Position numbers and translations under genes: made by a program. Positions 16,801-24,748 of a stretch of 64,000 bases of DNA are shown piece by piece. Under the pieces are notes generated by a model. The model was not told the origin of the DNA. It made no database searches and saw only the letters and a list, made by a program, of their open reading frames with translations. Origin of the DNA: Planktophila sp965267775. Its GTDB lineage: Bacteria; Actinomycetota; Actinomycetes; Nanopelagicales; Nanopelagicaceae. Positions within the stretch are counted from its first letter, which is position 1. Each line of letters starts with the position of its first letter. Where the stretch lies: the NCBI GenBank assembly GCA_965267775.1, contig OZ254140.1, positions 1,426,001-1,490,000 of the forward strand. Direction: 5' to 3'.

Positions 16801-18707
16801 ACTGTGTAAGTTTCGAAGGTAACTGCATCTTGCGCAGTAGTTACGATCCTAATTGTGTTCTGGCCAGTGACGAGACCAGTTACCGTCGTCGTTCCTGCAG
16901 ATGCAACTGTCGTACCGTTGACTTTAATTGTGGCACCAGCGGCGCTCGTTGGCGTGACATTTATCGAAGTTACTGTGTCAGCTACTGATGCGGTGTATGA
17001 AGTCGTTGTGCCAGAAAACGTTGGAGAGAGGGTCGCTCCACTGTTGAGAGTGAGTGCTGAAAGTTTTGGGTTGTTACTTACATAGGTAAAACGATCAGCT
17101 GTTACAACTGGTGAAGTACCAGATGACTTCACGACTCTGACATCTACGACACCGCCGAGTGCAACGACTGGAGATGTTGCTGTAATCGTATAAGTATCCA
17201 CAACCGCAAAGGTCGCCGCCGTTGTTCCAAAGTTAACGCCGGTGGCACCAGTGAAATTATCTCCAGTGATCGTAACTACGGTTCCACCAGTTGTAAGACC
17301 GGTACTTGGAGATACTGATGTTATTGAAGAACTTACATAGGTGAATAAGCCTGACTTAAGGGCAGGGCCGCTAGGTCCACTTAAGGAGATTGCAACAGCG
17401 CCAGCAGTTCCTGCAGGTGTTGTAAAGGTGAGTGAGGTACTTGACTCAACGGTGACGTTTGTTGCGAGCGTGCTTCCAGCCCAGACCTTATTCACTCCAG
17501 TGAGGTTTGTTCCAGTGAGCCTTACTGAAGTACCGCCGGTAGTAAAACCTGTGGCGACAGAGAGGGAGGTGATTGTGGGCTGGGGTACGCAGCCAGCCTC
17601 TGTAGTAACGATCAATGGGGGCGGAATAGCGTATGCAAAATTATTGACGTACGCGCCATTAGTTGTATTAACGATACACACCAGTCCATCGGCAGTGAGG
17701 CCAGCCGCACTTGATGGTGGAGGCGTATTCATGCTTGTTATATTGCTATTAACAATTAATTTTGTAACTGGTGTATCTCTAAAGTAAAACCCGATATTTG
17801 TTAGTGAACTAGGTAGTGACATTGTTTTAATCGCTGTTTGGTAAAAGACACCAAGGCCGTTTGGACCTGCATCTTCACCTAATGACGTGAGCGAGCTTGG
17901 CTCTTCAAAAGTTACTGAAGACAGTAAGAATGCTTTATAAAATGCCGCTCCGGCAATTTTTGTTACGCTCTTCGGAATCACTATCGAAGTGATGCCCGTA
18001 TAGGTAAACGATTGATAACCGATTGTCGTCAAACTACTTGGCAAGGTGATTGAAACTGATGCCGCATTACTAGACATAAATGCCCACTGGCCAATTGTCA
18101 GAAGAGTCGACGGCAAGGTGATAGCTCCGAGAGCGCTACCCGTTAGATAGCAAGATCCGTTGTTATTACAGAATGCAGCAGTAGCAATCGATGTAACACC
18201 TTCGGGAATTACGATTGAACCAACACAGCTGACGCTATGTGTAACCTGATTAGCGCCAATATAGAAGTTTCCACTTGTCCCACATGCCACGGCAGAGAGG
18301 TATGTGAACCCGTTCGTCTTAGTAACTGAACCAATATTTGTCGTAACGACAACATTTTTGGCGGTGTTGGTATCGCCGGCGGGTGTCACGAATGTTGCTG
18401 AGGTATCACTGATAAATGTCACGCTAGTGGAGGCGACGCCCCCCACCGTTACACCTGTGATCCCGGTCAAATTTGTACCAGTAATCGTGACTGTGCTTCC
18501 CCCAGTGAGAGGACCGCCTACAACTCCACTACTAACGGTGCTGAAAGAAGAAGAGAGGGTGGTGATGGTGGGAACTGAACCGACCGCTTGAGTAGTAGCG
18601 ATTGACGGTAATGAGATGCCGGCAACAAGAAGGGGCAACACAAGGAAGCGGGAGATGCGCTTTATGAAACGCCCCGCGAGATTCGCGTGATGTTTACGTG
18701 AGCCCAT
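13806..18707 (-). CDS. Giant mosaic surface protein: TIG, BspA-type LRR, Cadherin-like, Ig, InlB B-repeats and C-terminal OmpA-like domain
   Basis: A 1633-residue exported protein. Signal peptide 1-42. Then TIG/IPT 45-137; BspA-type leucine-rich repeats about 160-320 (repeating ITLPSSLTTIG, AFxx); TIG 376-457 and 461-543; two Cadherin-like beta-sandwich repeats 548-640 and 648-740; TIG 746-825; Ig-like 828-917; two bacterial Ig-like segments 919-1090; two InlB B-repeats 1091-1168 and 1172-1243 (GYTFNGWTT, NFTFNGWFT); an unassigned stretch; TIG ~1405-1496; Pro/Thr linker; OmpA-like 1525-1633 with GYADSMPGANNSALSKKRA and NRRVEIW. OmpA domains bind peptidoglycan, so this end probably anchors the adhesin to the wall. 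No LPXTG is present. TAGACT sits 6 bases before the ATG: leaderless start. Confidence 0.85.
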   Translation of the reverse strand: MGSRKHHANLAGRFIKRISRFLVLPLLVAGISLPSIATTQAVGSVPTITTLSSSFSTVSSGVVGGPLTGGSTVTITGTNLTGITGVTVGGVASTSVTFISDTSATFVTPAGDTNTAKNVVVTTNIGSVTKTNGFTYLSAVACGTSGNFYIGANQVTHSVSCVGSIVIPEGVTSIATAAFCNNNGSCYLTGSALGAITLPSTLLTIGQWAFMSSNAASVSITLPSSLTTIGYQSFTYTGITSIVIPKSVTKIAGAAFYKAFLLSSVTFEEPSSLTSLGEDAGPNGLGVFYQTAIKTMSLPSSLTNIGFYFRDTPVTKLIVNSNITSMNTPPPSSAAGLTADGLVCIVNTTNGAYVNNFAYAIPPPLIVTTEAGCVPQPTITSLSVATGFTTGGTSVRLTGTNLTGVNKVWAGSTLATNVTVESSTSLTFTTPAGTAGAVAISLSGPSGPALKSGLFTYVSSSITSVSPSTGLTTGGTVVTITGDNFTGATGVNFGTTAATFAVVDTYTITATSPVVALGGVVDVRVVKSSGTSPVVTADRFTYVSNNPKLSALTLNSGATLSPTFSGTTTSYTASVADTVTSINVTPTSAAGATIKVNGTTVASAGTTTVTGLVTGQNTIRIVTTAQDAVTFETYTVVVTKASSNSNDAKLSALTLSSGTLSPTFDSVTAIYSASVANAISSITVTPTVNQANAVVRVNGTTVASATASGSINLNVGSNTITVLNTAQDGTTTKSYTITVTRAPPAPTITNIDNSTPNYGSTVRITGTDFTGATSVQIGSTPVATFNVESSTSLTFVVNSRCCTAATVSVTTSGGTGTSGTTITSQPQLLIITSQPQAATRSVGQSVTFTVVASTPADTGTVTYQWFKGATLIGGATLASYTFTPAALADAGDYSVVLYNTIGGTTVSTASSAAALTVNKGTPSLSAFSDMTKAYGDSSFTVTAPTSSVLGTYSYTSSDKSVATVSGSTISVLSPGTSTITATFTPQNTSDYNSGGTITAILTVNKASQSPITVTSIAGTLGVALTLTSSGGSGTGAVTYSTSTAGCSISGSAPYTLSSNAERTCAVIATKASDSNYLSASSISTGVVITAIRYTVTYNGNLNSGGSTPSDTATYITGETINVLGSGSLVRTGYTFNGWTTDSANTDSLLTNSSTVTVNSANVVLYAAWTANQYVVTYDANGGTSETATATFTTGTTPLRLPTPTRNNFTFNGWFTATTNGTLIGLAGANYSPTESSTVHAQWTQNSLAGLPAGSLSFINSYQVSQLITVTSTFSTAGNTVTLVVPAGALPSGTSVTYWLLSDAAQQAAPLPGQNDYVLSMVVSWLNSDGTVPDAASGKPLSMTISNSAIKAGASVYSVVGGTATLLGVATHDGDVSVELMSDPQIYVVQAKTVVATNVVSSSSPSAPIQSVKITSKVVETGPTAGGNTLKIAGTFAIYGDCRITGILIASQPLLMSDWSVTSTELSIVMPANNAGLVTIEILNGCVPTVTKIDYLYAEAIPVPETPIVIVTPTPAPVMNLQPSASMKKIATYFFASGAINLTKAQIAELAKLAKKINATSAKTVLVYGYADSMPGANNSALSKKRASAAQVILSKLIKGKTLRIGWYGSSKPLAPGNSPKDNAKNRRVEIWTK

Positions 18708-18763
18708 CGGGAAAGTCTAAGGTAGATATACCTTATATATATAAAGACCCTTAAACTGACCTT
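18708..18763. promoter_or_regulatory. 56-bp divergent promoter of the giant adhesin and pepP
   Basis: Both flanking genes have a TANNNT hexamer 6 bases before the start codon: TAGACT on the minus strand for the adhesin and TAAACT on the plus strand for pepP. Between them lies an alternating TATATATATA tract. Neither start has a ribosome binding site, so both transcripts are probably leaderless and the promoters must overlap. Confidence 0.6.
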
Positions 18764-20221
18764 ATGAGCAGCAATAGCGATAAAGACACTGCCGGCGTCA
18801 AGGCTGAGAAGCGTATCCACGATCAGGCGCCCTCAGAACAATATGCCGAATTCATGCGGACAGGATGGGCAGATTCTGACTTCACCGGCCTCGAGCCACT
18901 GGAAGTTGTGACCTACGCCTTTGCTCGCCGCCAAGTTCTCTCAGCTGCATTTCCTGGTGTGCGCCTTGTGCTTCCTTCGGGTCCATTCCAAGTTCGCTCT
19001 CACGATACTGATTACCAATACCGCCCACATAGCGCATTCGCTTACTACAGCGGGGTGCAAGGTCCCGATGCAACTGCAGATGCAGTTCTTGTTATGGAAC
19101 CAACTGAAGGCGGGCATCTCACCTATCTTTATATTCATCCACGCTCTACACGTGACACCGAGGCTTTCTACCGCGATGCAAAATATGGCGAACTCTGGGT
19201 CGGACGTCGTTACACATTGAGCGAAGCTAAAGCCCGCTATCAGATTGATACGCGCCATTTAGGAGAGTTATCAACTCTTCTCAAAGATGGTCGCGAAACT
19301 CTGACTATCCGTGGCGCAGATCTCAGCGTTGACGCAGTTATTCCATCTCATGCACGCGATATTGAATTCAATTCATATACATCGCAGCAACGTTTTGTTA
19401 AAGATGAGTATGAGATCAATGAGCTTCAAAAGGCAGTTGATGCAACAGCACTTGGTTTCAACGATGTTATCTCTGTAATTCCTGCCGCAGTTGCAACACC
19501 ACGTGGCGAACGCGTTCTAGAAGCGGCTTTCTATGGTCGTGCACGTGTTTCGGGAAATGACCTCGGCTACACCACAATTATCGGAGCGGGCTCTCACGCT
19601 TGTGTGCTTCACTGGATTCGCAACGATGGTGATGTCCGCACTGGCGATCTTGTTCTTGTTGATGCAGGTGTTGAAGTAGATTCTTTCTACACCGCAGATA
19701 TCACCCGCACACTTCCGGTCTCTGGAAAGTTTTCTCCTGCGCAACGTTCGCTCTACATGCTTGTCTATGAAGCACAGCTTGCAGGCTTTGCTGCAGCGAA
19801 ACCAGGAGTGAAATTCTCTGAAATAAATAAAGCTTGCCAAGCAGTATTGGCAAAGGGTTTAGAAGATATGGGAGTCCTGCCAATTACCGCTGAGGAATCA
19901 ATCAAGCCAGAAGGTGGACTACATCGCCGATGGACCTTGCATGGCGTGAGCCACCATCTCGGATTAGATGTGCACGATTGTGGCCACGCTCGCCGTGAAG
20001 ATTATGTAGACGGTGAACTCCGTGAAGGAATGGTTCTCACGGTTGAACCAGGGCTCTATATCCAGCCTGATGATGAGCTTTTTGCGCCTGAATACCGTGG
20101 AATCGGCATCCGAATCGAAGATGACATCGTCATAACTGCAGATGGTTGTCGAAATCTCAGCGAGGCAATCCCTAGGCACCCAGATTCCATTGAAAAATGG
20201 ATGAAGCAGTTACTGCGCTAG
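18764..20221 (+). CDS. pepP: Xaa-Pro aminopeptidase (metallopeptidase M24B)
   Basis: A 485-residue cytoplasmic peptidase that removes an N-terminal residue preceding proline. The first ~180 residues form the AMP_N domain (FRSHDTDYQY-like segment FQVRSHDTDYQYRP and FAYYSGVQGPDA). The pita-bread catalytic domain has the metal ligands in VLVDAGVEVDSFYTADITRT (two Asp), GVSHHLGLDVHDCG (His), VLTVEPGLYI (Glu) and GIGIRIEDDI (Glu), all present. Length matches actinobacterial PepP enzymes. The ATG at 18764 is preceded by TAAACT and no ribosome binding site. Its 3' end overlaps the convergent fluoride-channel gene by 12 bases. Confidence 0.92.
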   Translation: MSSNSDKDTAGVKAEKRIHDQAPSEQYAEFMRTGWADSDFTGLEPLEVVTYAFARRQVLSAAFPGVRLVLPSGPFQVRSHDTDYQYRPHSAFAYYSGVQGPDATADAVLVMEPTEGGHLTYLYIHPRSTRDTEAFYRDAKYGELWVGRRYTLSEAKARYQIDTRHLGELSTLLKDGRETLTIRGADLSVDAVIPSHARDIEFNSYTSQQRFVKDEYEINELQKAVDATALGFNDVISVIPAAVATPRGERVLEAAFYGRARVSGNDLGYTTIIGAGSHACVLHWIRNDGDVRTGDLVLVDAGVEVDSFYTADITRTLPVSGKFSPAQRSLYMLVYEAQLAGFAAAKPGVKFSEINKACQAVLAKGLEDMGVLPITAEESIKPEGGLHRRWTLHGVSHHLGLDVHDCGHARREDYVDGELREGMVLTVEPGLYIQPDDELFAPEYRGIGIRIEDDIVITADGCRNLSEAIPRHPDSIEKWMKQLLR

Positions 20222-20548
20222 TTGTAGCCCAACCCACGCTGCAAGAAGTCCAAAGACCAACGAGGCTCCGAGGTTGATGGCGACTTCGCGATATCTCTTC
20301 AATCGAAATGCGAGATAGAGATCGAGCATAAAGGTAGACCAAGTTGTGAATGCGCCCAGGAATCCAACGGCAATCAAGTTGTGCCAATGATCTGAGCTTC
20401 CGACAGTTAGCCCGATAAGGAATGATCCAAGAATATTGATGGCAAAGATTCCATAGGGCTTACTTGTATATTTCCGGAATTGATTATCAATGAGAAATCT
20501 CGCAGGTGCGCCGAAAGCGGCACCTAGCGCAACAAGGAGTTCGTTCAT
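20210..20548 (-). CDS. crcB: Fluoride channel subunit CrcB/Fluc (second gene of pair)
   Basis: A 112-residue four-helix membrane protein. FGAPARFLIDN near the N-terminus, INILGSFLIG and GFLGAFTTWSTFMLD are the Fluc signatures (pore Asn, and the F/T-S pore-lining motif). Fluc channels are dual-topology dimers that export fluoride. The ATG at 20548 is chosen because AAGGAGAAGG precedes it and because it overlaps the stop of the upstream crcB as ATGA; a frame from 20566 adds six residues. Paired crcB genes usually encode a heterodimer of opposed subunits. Confidence 0.92.
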   Translation of the reverse strand: MNELLVALGAAFGAPARFLIDNQFRKYTSKPYGIFAINILGSFLIGLTVGSSDHWHNLIAVGFLGAFTTWSTFMLDLYLAFRLKRYREVAINLGASLVFGLLAAWVGLQLAQ

Positions 20549-20898
20549 GCCTTCTCCTTGATCCACTTACGAGAGAGCTTCATTGAAATTGCTACAGCGA
20601 TGAGAGAGAAAGCCACGTTTGCCGAAAGAAATACCCAGTTTTCATGAGGGTGCAACATCGCCTCATAAGTGACGCCAGAGAATGTTGTGAGTCCGCCACA
20701 GAATCCAGGGATGAGGAACCAGCGCAGCTCAGTGATGCCACGATGTTCCATAAGAACGAGTAGATGAGCCGCTAGCGCTGCACCGAGAATGTTTGCTGCA
20801 GTCGTTGCATGACGATAGCTATCAAAGAAATCTAAAAGCAGAAAGCGTGAGAGGGAGCCTAAGACTCCCCCTGCGCTGACAAGCAGTACTGCTTTCAG
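20545..20898 (-). CDS. crcB: Fluoride channel subunit CrcB/Fluc (first gene of pair), probable CTG start
   Basis: The second member of the Fluc pair. Conserved segments are AGGVLGSLSRFLLLD (N-terminal), ANILGAALAAHLL and GFCGGLTTFSGVTYE. An ATG at 20751 would delete the first two helices. Reading upstream in the same frame, the conserved N-terminus continues to CTG-AAA-GCA-GTA at 20898, after which GAA codons and a TAA follow, with no ATG, GTG or TTG in range. AAGAAGG lies about 7 bases before that CTG. I therefore take CTG 20898 as the start (117 residues, beginning MKAVLLVSAGG); it overlaps the end of the upstream gene, suggesting coupled translation. Confidence 0.8.
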   Translation of the reverse strand: MKAVLLVSAGGVLGSLSRFLLLDFFDSYRHATTAANILGAALAAHLLVLMEHRGITELRWFLIPGFCGGLTTFSGVTYEAMLHPHENWVFLSANVAFSLIAVAISMKLSRKWIKEKA

Positions 20899-21245
20899 AG
20901 CGTTGCCTTCTTCTTACTCGCTTTAAAGACGGTGGTGATTGTGCTGATGATCAACGATGCAAAGAACGCTGACCAGAAACCTGTTACATCCAACTTATCT
21001 GACAAGTTTGCAGTCAGAGTCAGCATTGCGGCATTCACCACAAAGAGGAAGAGACCAAAGGTCACAATCGAAACGGGAAAGGTCAGTACCTTGATGATTG
21101 AACCAAAGATTGAATTAACTAACCCGAAAAGCAACGCCACCCAGAGGTAGGTTGCTAAGTGGCCGTGCACTGTAATTCCAGGCACGACCAGAGTTGCCAC
21201 CCACATTGAGAATGCGAGAACTGCCCATCGGATAATTAGATTCAT
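20895..21245 (-). CDS. YvlD/DUF360 (phage-holin superfamily IV-like) membrane protein
   Basis: A 116-residue protein with four hydrophobic segments. It begins MNLIIRWAVLAFSMWVATLVVPGITV, the typical start of the YvlD-like family, and has ALLFGLVNSIFGSIIKVLTFPVSIVTFGLFLFVVNA in pieces that match the family core. Function is unknown in general; a few relatives affect envelope stress. It follows sdhB by 2 bases and overlaps the first crcB by 4, so it is likely transcribed from the sdh promoter. Confidence 0.85.
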   Translation of the reverse strand: MNLIIRWAVLAFSMWVATLVVPGITVHGHLATYLWVALLFGLVNSIFGSIIKVLTFPVSIVTFGLFLFVVNAAMLTLTANLSDKLDVTGFWSAFFASLIISTITTVFKASKKKATL

Positions 21246-21247
21246 TC

Positions 21248-22006
21248 TTAGTCGCGCTTCTCGCGACGAAGCAGCCCGCTAAACATTCGCGCTGGATCGT
21301 ACTTAATATCGACTACGCGCTCCTTCATAGGAATGATTGCGTTATCGGTGATCTTGATGTGCTCTGGGCAAACCTCAGTACAGCACTTCGTGATGTTACA
21401 CATTCCGAGGCCATGCTCCTCCTGTGCTGTGCGCTTGCGGTTCTTGATGCGATCCAATGGGTGCATATCAAGCTCTGCAATACGGATAAAGAATCGTGGG
21501 CCAGCAAATGACTTCTTATTCTCTTCATGGTCACGGATAACGTGACATGTGTTCTGGCAGAGGAAGCACTCGATGCACTTACGGAACTCTTGTGAACGTT
21601 CAACATCTACTTGCTCCATACGTGCCTCACCTGGTGCGAGATCCGTTGGATGCTCGTACGCTGGGATTTCCATCGCCTTCTTGTAGTTGAAGGAGACGTC
21701 AGTTACGAGGTCTTTAATGATTGGGAATGCACGAAGAGGTGTGACAGTAATTGTCTCGTCCTCATCAAATGATGCAACCTGTGTCATACATGCAAGACGT
21801 GGCTTACCGTTGATCTCCATTGAACAAGATCCACACTTACCAGCCTTACAGTTCCAACGAACTGCCAAGTCGCCCATCTGTGTTGCTTGAACACGATGGA
21901 TTACATCGAGGACAACTTCGCCCTCGTTAACATCAACGACAACATCCTTAAGTCCGCCATCAGTTGAATCACCACGCCAGATACGAAGATTGAGTTTGCG
22001 TGTCAT
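21248..22006 (-). CDS. sdhB: Succinate dehydrogenase/fumarate reductase iron-sulfur subunit
   Basis: A 252-residue subunit that passes electrons from SdhA to the membrane quinone site. The N-terminal [2Fe-2S] ferredoxin domain has CKAGKCGSCSMEINGKPRLAC split over its three cysteine positions (about residues 53-73). The C-terminal half has CIECFLCQNTC and CNITKCCTEVCPEHI, which hold the [4Fe-4S] and [3Fe-4S] clusters. It overlaps sdhA by one base (22006). The long form with an N-terminal RIWRGDS motif is that of the actinobacterial Sdh1-type enzymes. Confidence 0.95.
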   Translation of the reverse strand: MTRKLNLRIWRGDSTDGGLKDVVVDVNEGEVVLDVIHRVQATQMGDLAVRWNCKAGKCGSCSMEINGKPRLACMTQVASFDEDETITVTPLRAFPIIKDLVTDVSFNYKKAMEIPAYEHPTDLAPGEARMEQVDVERSQEFRKCIECFLCQNTCHVIRDHEENKKSFAGPRFFIRIAELDMHPLDRIKNRKRTAQEEHGLGMCNITKCCTEVCPEHIKITDNAIIPMKERVVDIKYDPARMFSGLLRREKRD

Positions 22007-23892
22007 TAGTTTGAACCGCCTTTCGCAATTTCTTCCGGTGTCATGTATTTCTCCAACTCGTGAACATCAAAGAGATCGAAGAGCTCCTTAGGCATTGGTG
22101 GTAATGCGCGAGCATTTACAGTCACCTTAGATCCATCGAAGCTTGAGATGTGGTTGACCTGACGCCATGTGCTATTCATTCCTGGGAAGTCATCTCGTGT
22201 GTGACCACCGCGTGATTCCTCACGTAGATCAGCAGATTTCGCAGTTGATTCAGCGACAAGCAACATATTGTCGAGATCGAATGCAAGGTGGAAGCCAGGG
22301 TTAAATAGACGATTTCCGGCAACGCTTACCTTCTGGCTACGAGCGCGGATATCTGCAATCTTTGCGATCGCTTCCTTGATCTCTGCACCTGTACGGATGA
22401 TTCCGACCAAGTTATGTGTAACTTCCTGAAGCTCGGCGTGTAATGAGTAAGCGTTCTCGCCGCCCTCATTCTTAAATGGGGCTTCGATGCGATCTGCCGC
22501 CTTCGCGAGAGTTGCATCAGAGACAGGGTTTGCGCCATTTGCCTTTGCATAATCTGCAGCTGCCGCACCTGCGCGGCGACCGAAGACGAGAAGGTCTGAA
22601 AGTGAGTTTCCACCGAGACGGTTTGAACCGTGCATACCGCCAGCAACTTCACCTGCTGCGAAGAGTCCTGGAACTCCAATTGCTGCAGCTGTATCTGGCT
22701 CTACATCGACTCCACCCATGACGTAGTGACAAGTTGGGCCAACTTCCATCGGCTCCTTTGTGATGTCAACGCCAGCTAGTTCATAGAACTGGTGCCACAT
22801 AGATGGAAGACGCTTCTTAATAACTTCAGCTGACAAGCGCTTAGAAACATCGAGGAATACTCCACCATGCTCTGTTCCGCGTCCTACCTTAACTTCTGAG
22901 TTAATTGCGCGCGCAACTTCATCGCGAGGCAACAACTCTGGCGGACGACGGTTATTGTCCTGATCTGTATACCAACGATCAGCTTCTTCTTCAGTTGTTG
23001 CGTACTTATCCTTAAATACATCTGGGATGTACTTAAACATAAAGCGCTCACCAAGATTATTTGTAAGAACTCCACCTTCACCGCGAACAGATTCAGTTAC
23101 GAGAATTCCGCGAACTGATGGAGGCCAGACCATTCCTGTTGGGTGGAATTGCAAGAACTCCATATCCTTTAGATTTGCACCAGCCTTGAGAGCGAGTGCA
23201 TGGCCATCGCCAGTACCTTCCCAAGAGTTTGATGTGATCTTAAATGCCTTACCGACGCCACCTGTTGCAATGACAACTGCTGGTGCTTCAAAGAGAATCT
23301 CATCGCCATTTTCGCGCCAGTATCCGTAGACACCTGCAACTTTTCCATTCTCTTTGAGAATGTCAGTGACTGTAAATTCTGCATAGACCTTGAGGTTTGC
23401 TTCCATATCGCCTGTTTCGCGACCATCCTTCTGCTGCAGCGCAACAATCTTCTGCTGCATTGTTCGGATGAGTTCTAGACCTGTGCGATCGCCAACGTGT
23501 GCAAGGCGTGGATACTCATGTCCACCGAAGTTACGTTGTGAAATCTTTCCTTCTTTGGTGCGATCAAAGAGTGCGCCCCACATTTCGAGCTCCCAGATGC
23601 GATCTGGTGACTCTTTCGCATGAAGCTCTGCCATGCGGTAGTGGTTAAGGAACTTACCGCCGCGCATTGTGTCGCGGAAGTGGACCATCCAATTGTCATT
23701 GCTATTGGCATTTCCCATTGATGCTGCAGCTCCACCTTCAGCCATAACAGTGTGGGCCTTGCCGAATAGCGACTTACAGATGATTGCAACACGAAGACCA
23801 GCTTCTCGTGCCTCAACAGCGGCGCGAAGACCTGCTCCACCTGCACCGACGATAACAACGTCGTACTTTAATTTCGTAAGGTTCTGTGGCAT
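22006..23892 (-). CDS. sdhA: Succinate dehydrogenase/fumarate reductase flavoprotein subunit
   Basis: A 628-residue flavoprotein that oxidises succinate to fumarate in the citric acid cycle. It has the FAD dinucleotide motif VVIVGAGGAGLRAAVEA, the FAD-attachment region KAHTVMAEGGAAAS, the substrate region LQFHPTGM (about 248-255), the active-site arginine region and HGSNRLGGNSLSDLLVFGRRAG near 430-450. AAGGGA stands before the ATG. It is the middle gene of sdhC-sdhA-sdhB, spaced 12 bases from sdhC. Confidence 0.95.
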   Translation of the reverse strand: MPQNLTKLKYDVVIVGAGGAGLRAAVEAREAGLRVAIICKSLFGKAHTVMAEGGAAASMGNANSNDNWMVHFRDTMRGGKFLNHYRMAELHAKESPDRIWELEMWGALFDRTKEGKISQRNFGGHEYPRLAHVGDRTGLELIRTMQQKIVALQQKDGRETGDMEANLKVYAEFTVTDILKENGKVAGVYGYWRENGDEILFEAPAVVIATGGVGKAFKITSNSWEGTGDGHALALKAGANLKDMEFLQFHPTGMVWPPSVRGILVTESVRGEGGVLTNNLGERFMFKYIPDVFKDKYATTEEEADRWYTDQDNNRRPPELLPRDEVARAINSEVKVGRGTEHGGVFLDVSKRLSAEVIKKRLPSMWHQFYELAGVDITKEPMEVGPTCHYVMGGVDVEPDTAAAIGVPGLFAAGEVAGGMHGSNRLGGNSLSDLLVFGRRAGAAAADYAKANGANPVSDATLAKAADRIEAPFKNEGGENAYSLHAELQEVTHNLVGIIRTGAEIKEAIAKIADIRARSQKVSVAGNRLFNPGFHLAFDLDNMLLVAESTAKSADLREESRGGHTRDDFPGMNSTWRQVNHISSFDGSKVTVNARALPPMPKELFDLFDVHELEKYMTPEEIAKGGSN

Positions 23893-23904
23893 TTATTTTC
23901 CCTT

Positions 23905-24705
23905 TTAGAAGAAGTAGAAGTTGGTCCAGGCGCCAGTTGCAACTTGGCGAACATAGATATCGGCAAATGCAACTGCTGCAAGTGAGAACCAAGCAAACTG
24001 CTGGTGCTTTGTATTCAGCACTGAAACGACTGACCAAAGCTTGTAACGCACTGGGTGCTTAGAGAAGTGCTTCAAACGTCCACCAACTGTGTGGCGACAT
24101 GTGTGGCATGAGAGTGAGTAGAACCAGAGCAGAGTTGAACTCACAAGAAGCACGAGAGTTCCAACGCTCATATGTCCCCACTGACCATCGTTATTCTTAA
24201 AAGCAAGAACTGCGTCATAAGTAAGGAATACGTTAAATACCAAACCAGCATAGAAGAACCAACGGTGTGCGTTCTGCAAAATCAGTGGTGCGCGCGTTTC
24301 ACCTGTGTACTTTGTATGTGGTTCTGCAACTGCACATGCTGGAGGTGAGAACCAGAATGAACGGTAGTAAGCCTTGCGGTAGTAGTAGCAAGTCATACGG
24401 AAACCAAGTGGGAAGATCAAAATAATTAGCGCTGGCGAAAGCGGGAAGTCGAAAATTCTTGCTGGGACCGGTGCCCACCCGAATAGCTTTGCACCTTCGT
24501 CACATGCCTGAGAAAGACATGGTGAATAGAAAGGTGAGATAAGCGGCTCGACAAAGTAATTTGCACGTTCGAAAGCGCGGAAGGTTGCATAGATTACGAA
24601 GGAGAAGAGAACTCCAAAGGTAATCGCTGGCTCAAGCCACCACTTATCTGTTCGTAGAGTGCGCTCTTTAATCTTGGCGCGCGTTGGAGAAAAGACTCCG
24701 GACAT
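23905..24705 (-). CDS. sdhC: Succinate dehydrogenase membrane (cytochrome b) subunit
   Basis: A 266-residue integral membrane subunit with about five hydrophobic helices (WLEPAITFGVLFSFVIYATF, ALIILIFPLGFRM, HRWFFYAGLVFNVFLTY, LVLLVSSTLLWFYS, FAWFSLAAVAFADIY). Histidines within these helices (NAHRWFF, SCHTCRH, NTKHQQF) are candidate haem ligands. It is the fused, large cytochrome-b type found with actinobacterial Sdh1, not the small SdhC/SdhD pair. ATG 24705 is preceded by GGGGGAG, a strong ribosome binding site; the 24741 start of the open frame lies outside it. First gene of the operon. Confidence 0.9.
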   Translation of the reverse strand: MSGVFSPTRAKIKERTLRTDKWWLEPAITFGVLFSFVIYATFRAFERANYFVEPLISPFYSPCLSQACDEGAKLFGWAPVPARIFDFPLSPALIILIFPLGFRMTCYYYRKAYYRSFWFSPPACAVAEPHTKYTGETRAPLILQNAHRWFFYAGLVFNVFLTYDAVLAFKNNDGQWGHMSVGTLVLLVSSTLLWFYSLSCHTCRHTVGGRLKHFSKHPVRYKLWSVVSVLNTKHQQFAWFSLAAVAFADIYVRQVATGAWTNFYFF

Positions 24706-24719
24706 TGATACTCCCCCGT

Positions 24720-24737
24720 TTGGCCACCGTTGGCCAC
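24720..24737. promoter_or_regulatory. Tandem TTGGCCAC repeat before sdhC
   Basis: TTGGCCAC occurs at 24720-24727 and again at 24730-24737, exactly 10 bp (one helical turn) apart, ending 14 bases before sdhC's start on the minus strand. Each contains the palindrome TGGCCA. The spacing and position suggest a binding site for a repressor or a leader element of the sdh operon. Confidence 0.45.
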
Positions 24738-24748
24738 TCACTATTCAA

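Noticed and set aside
17341..17787. 148-residue plus-strand frame and other long frames inside the giant adhesin
   Set aside because: They are antisense shadows of a Thr/Ser/Val-rich gene, whose reverse strand naturally lacks stops; none has a recognisable motif.
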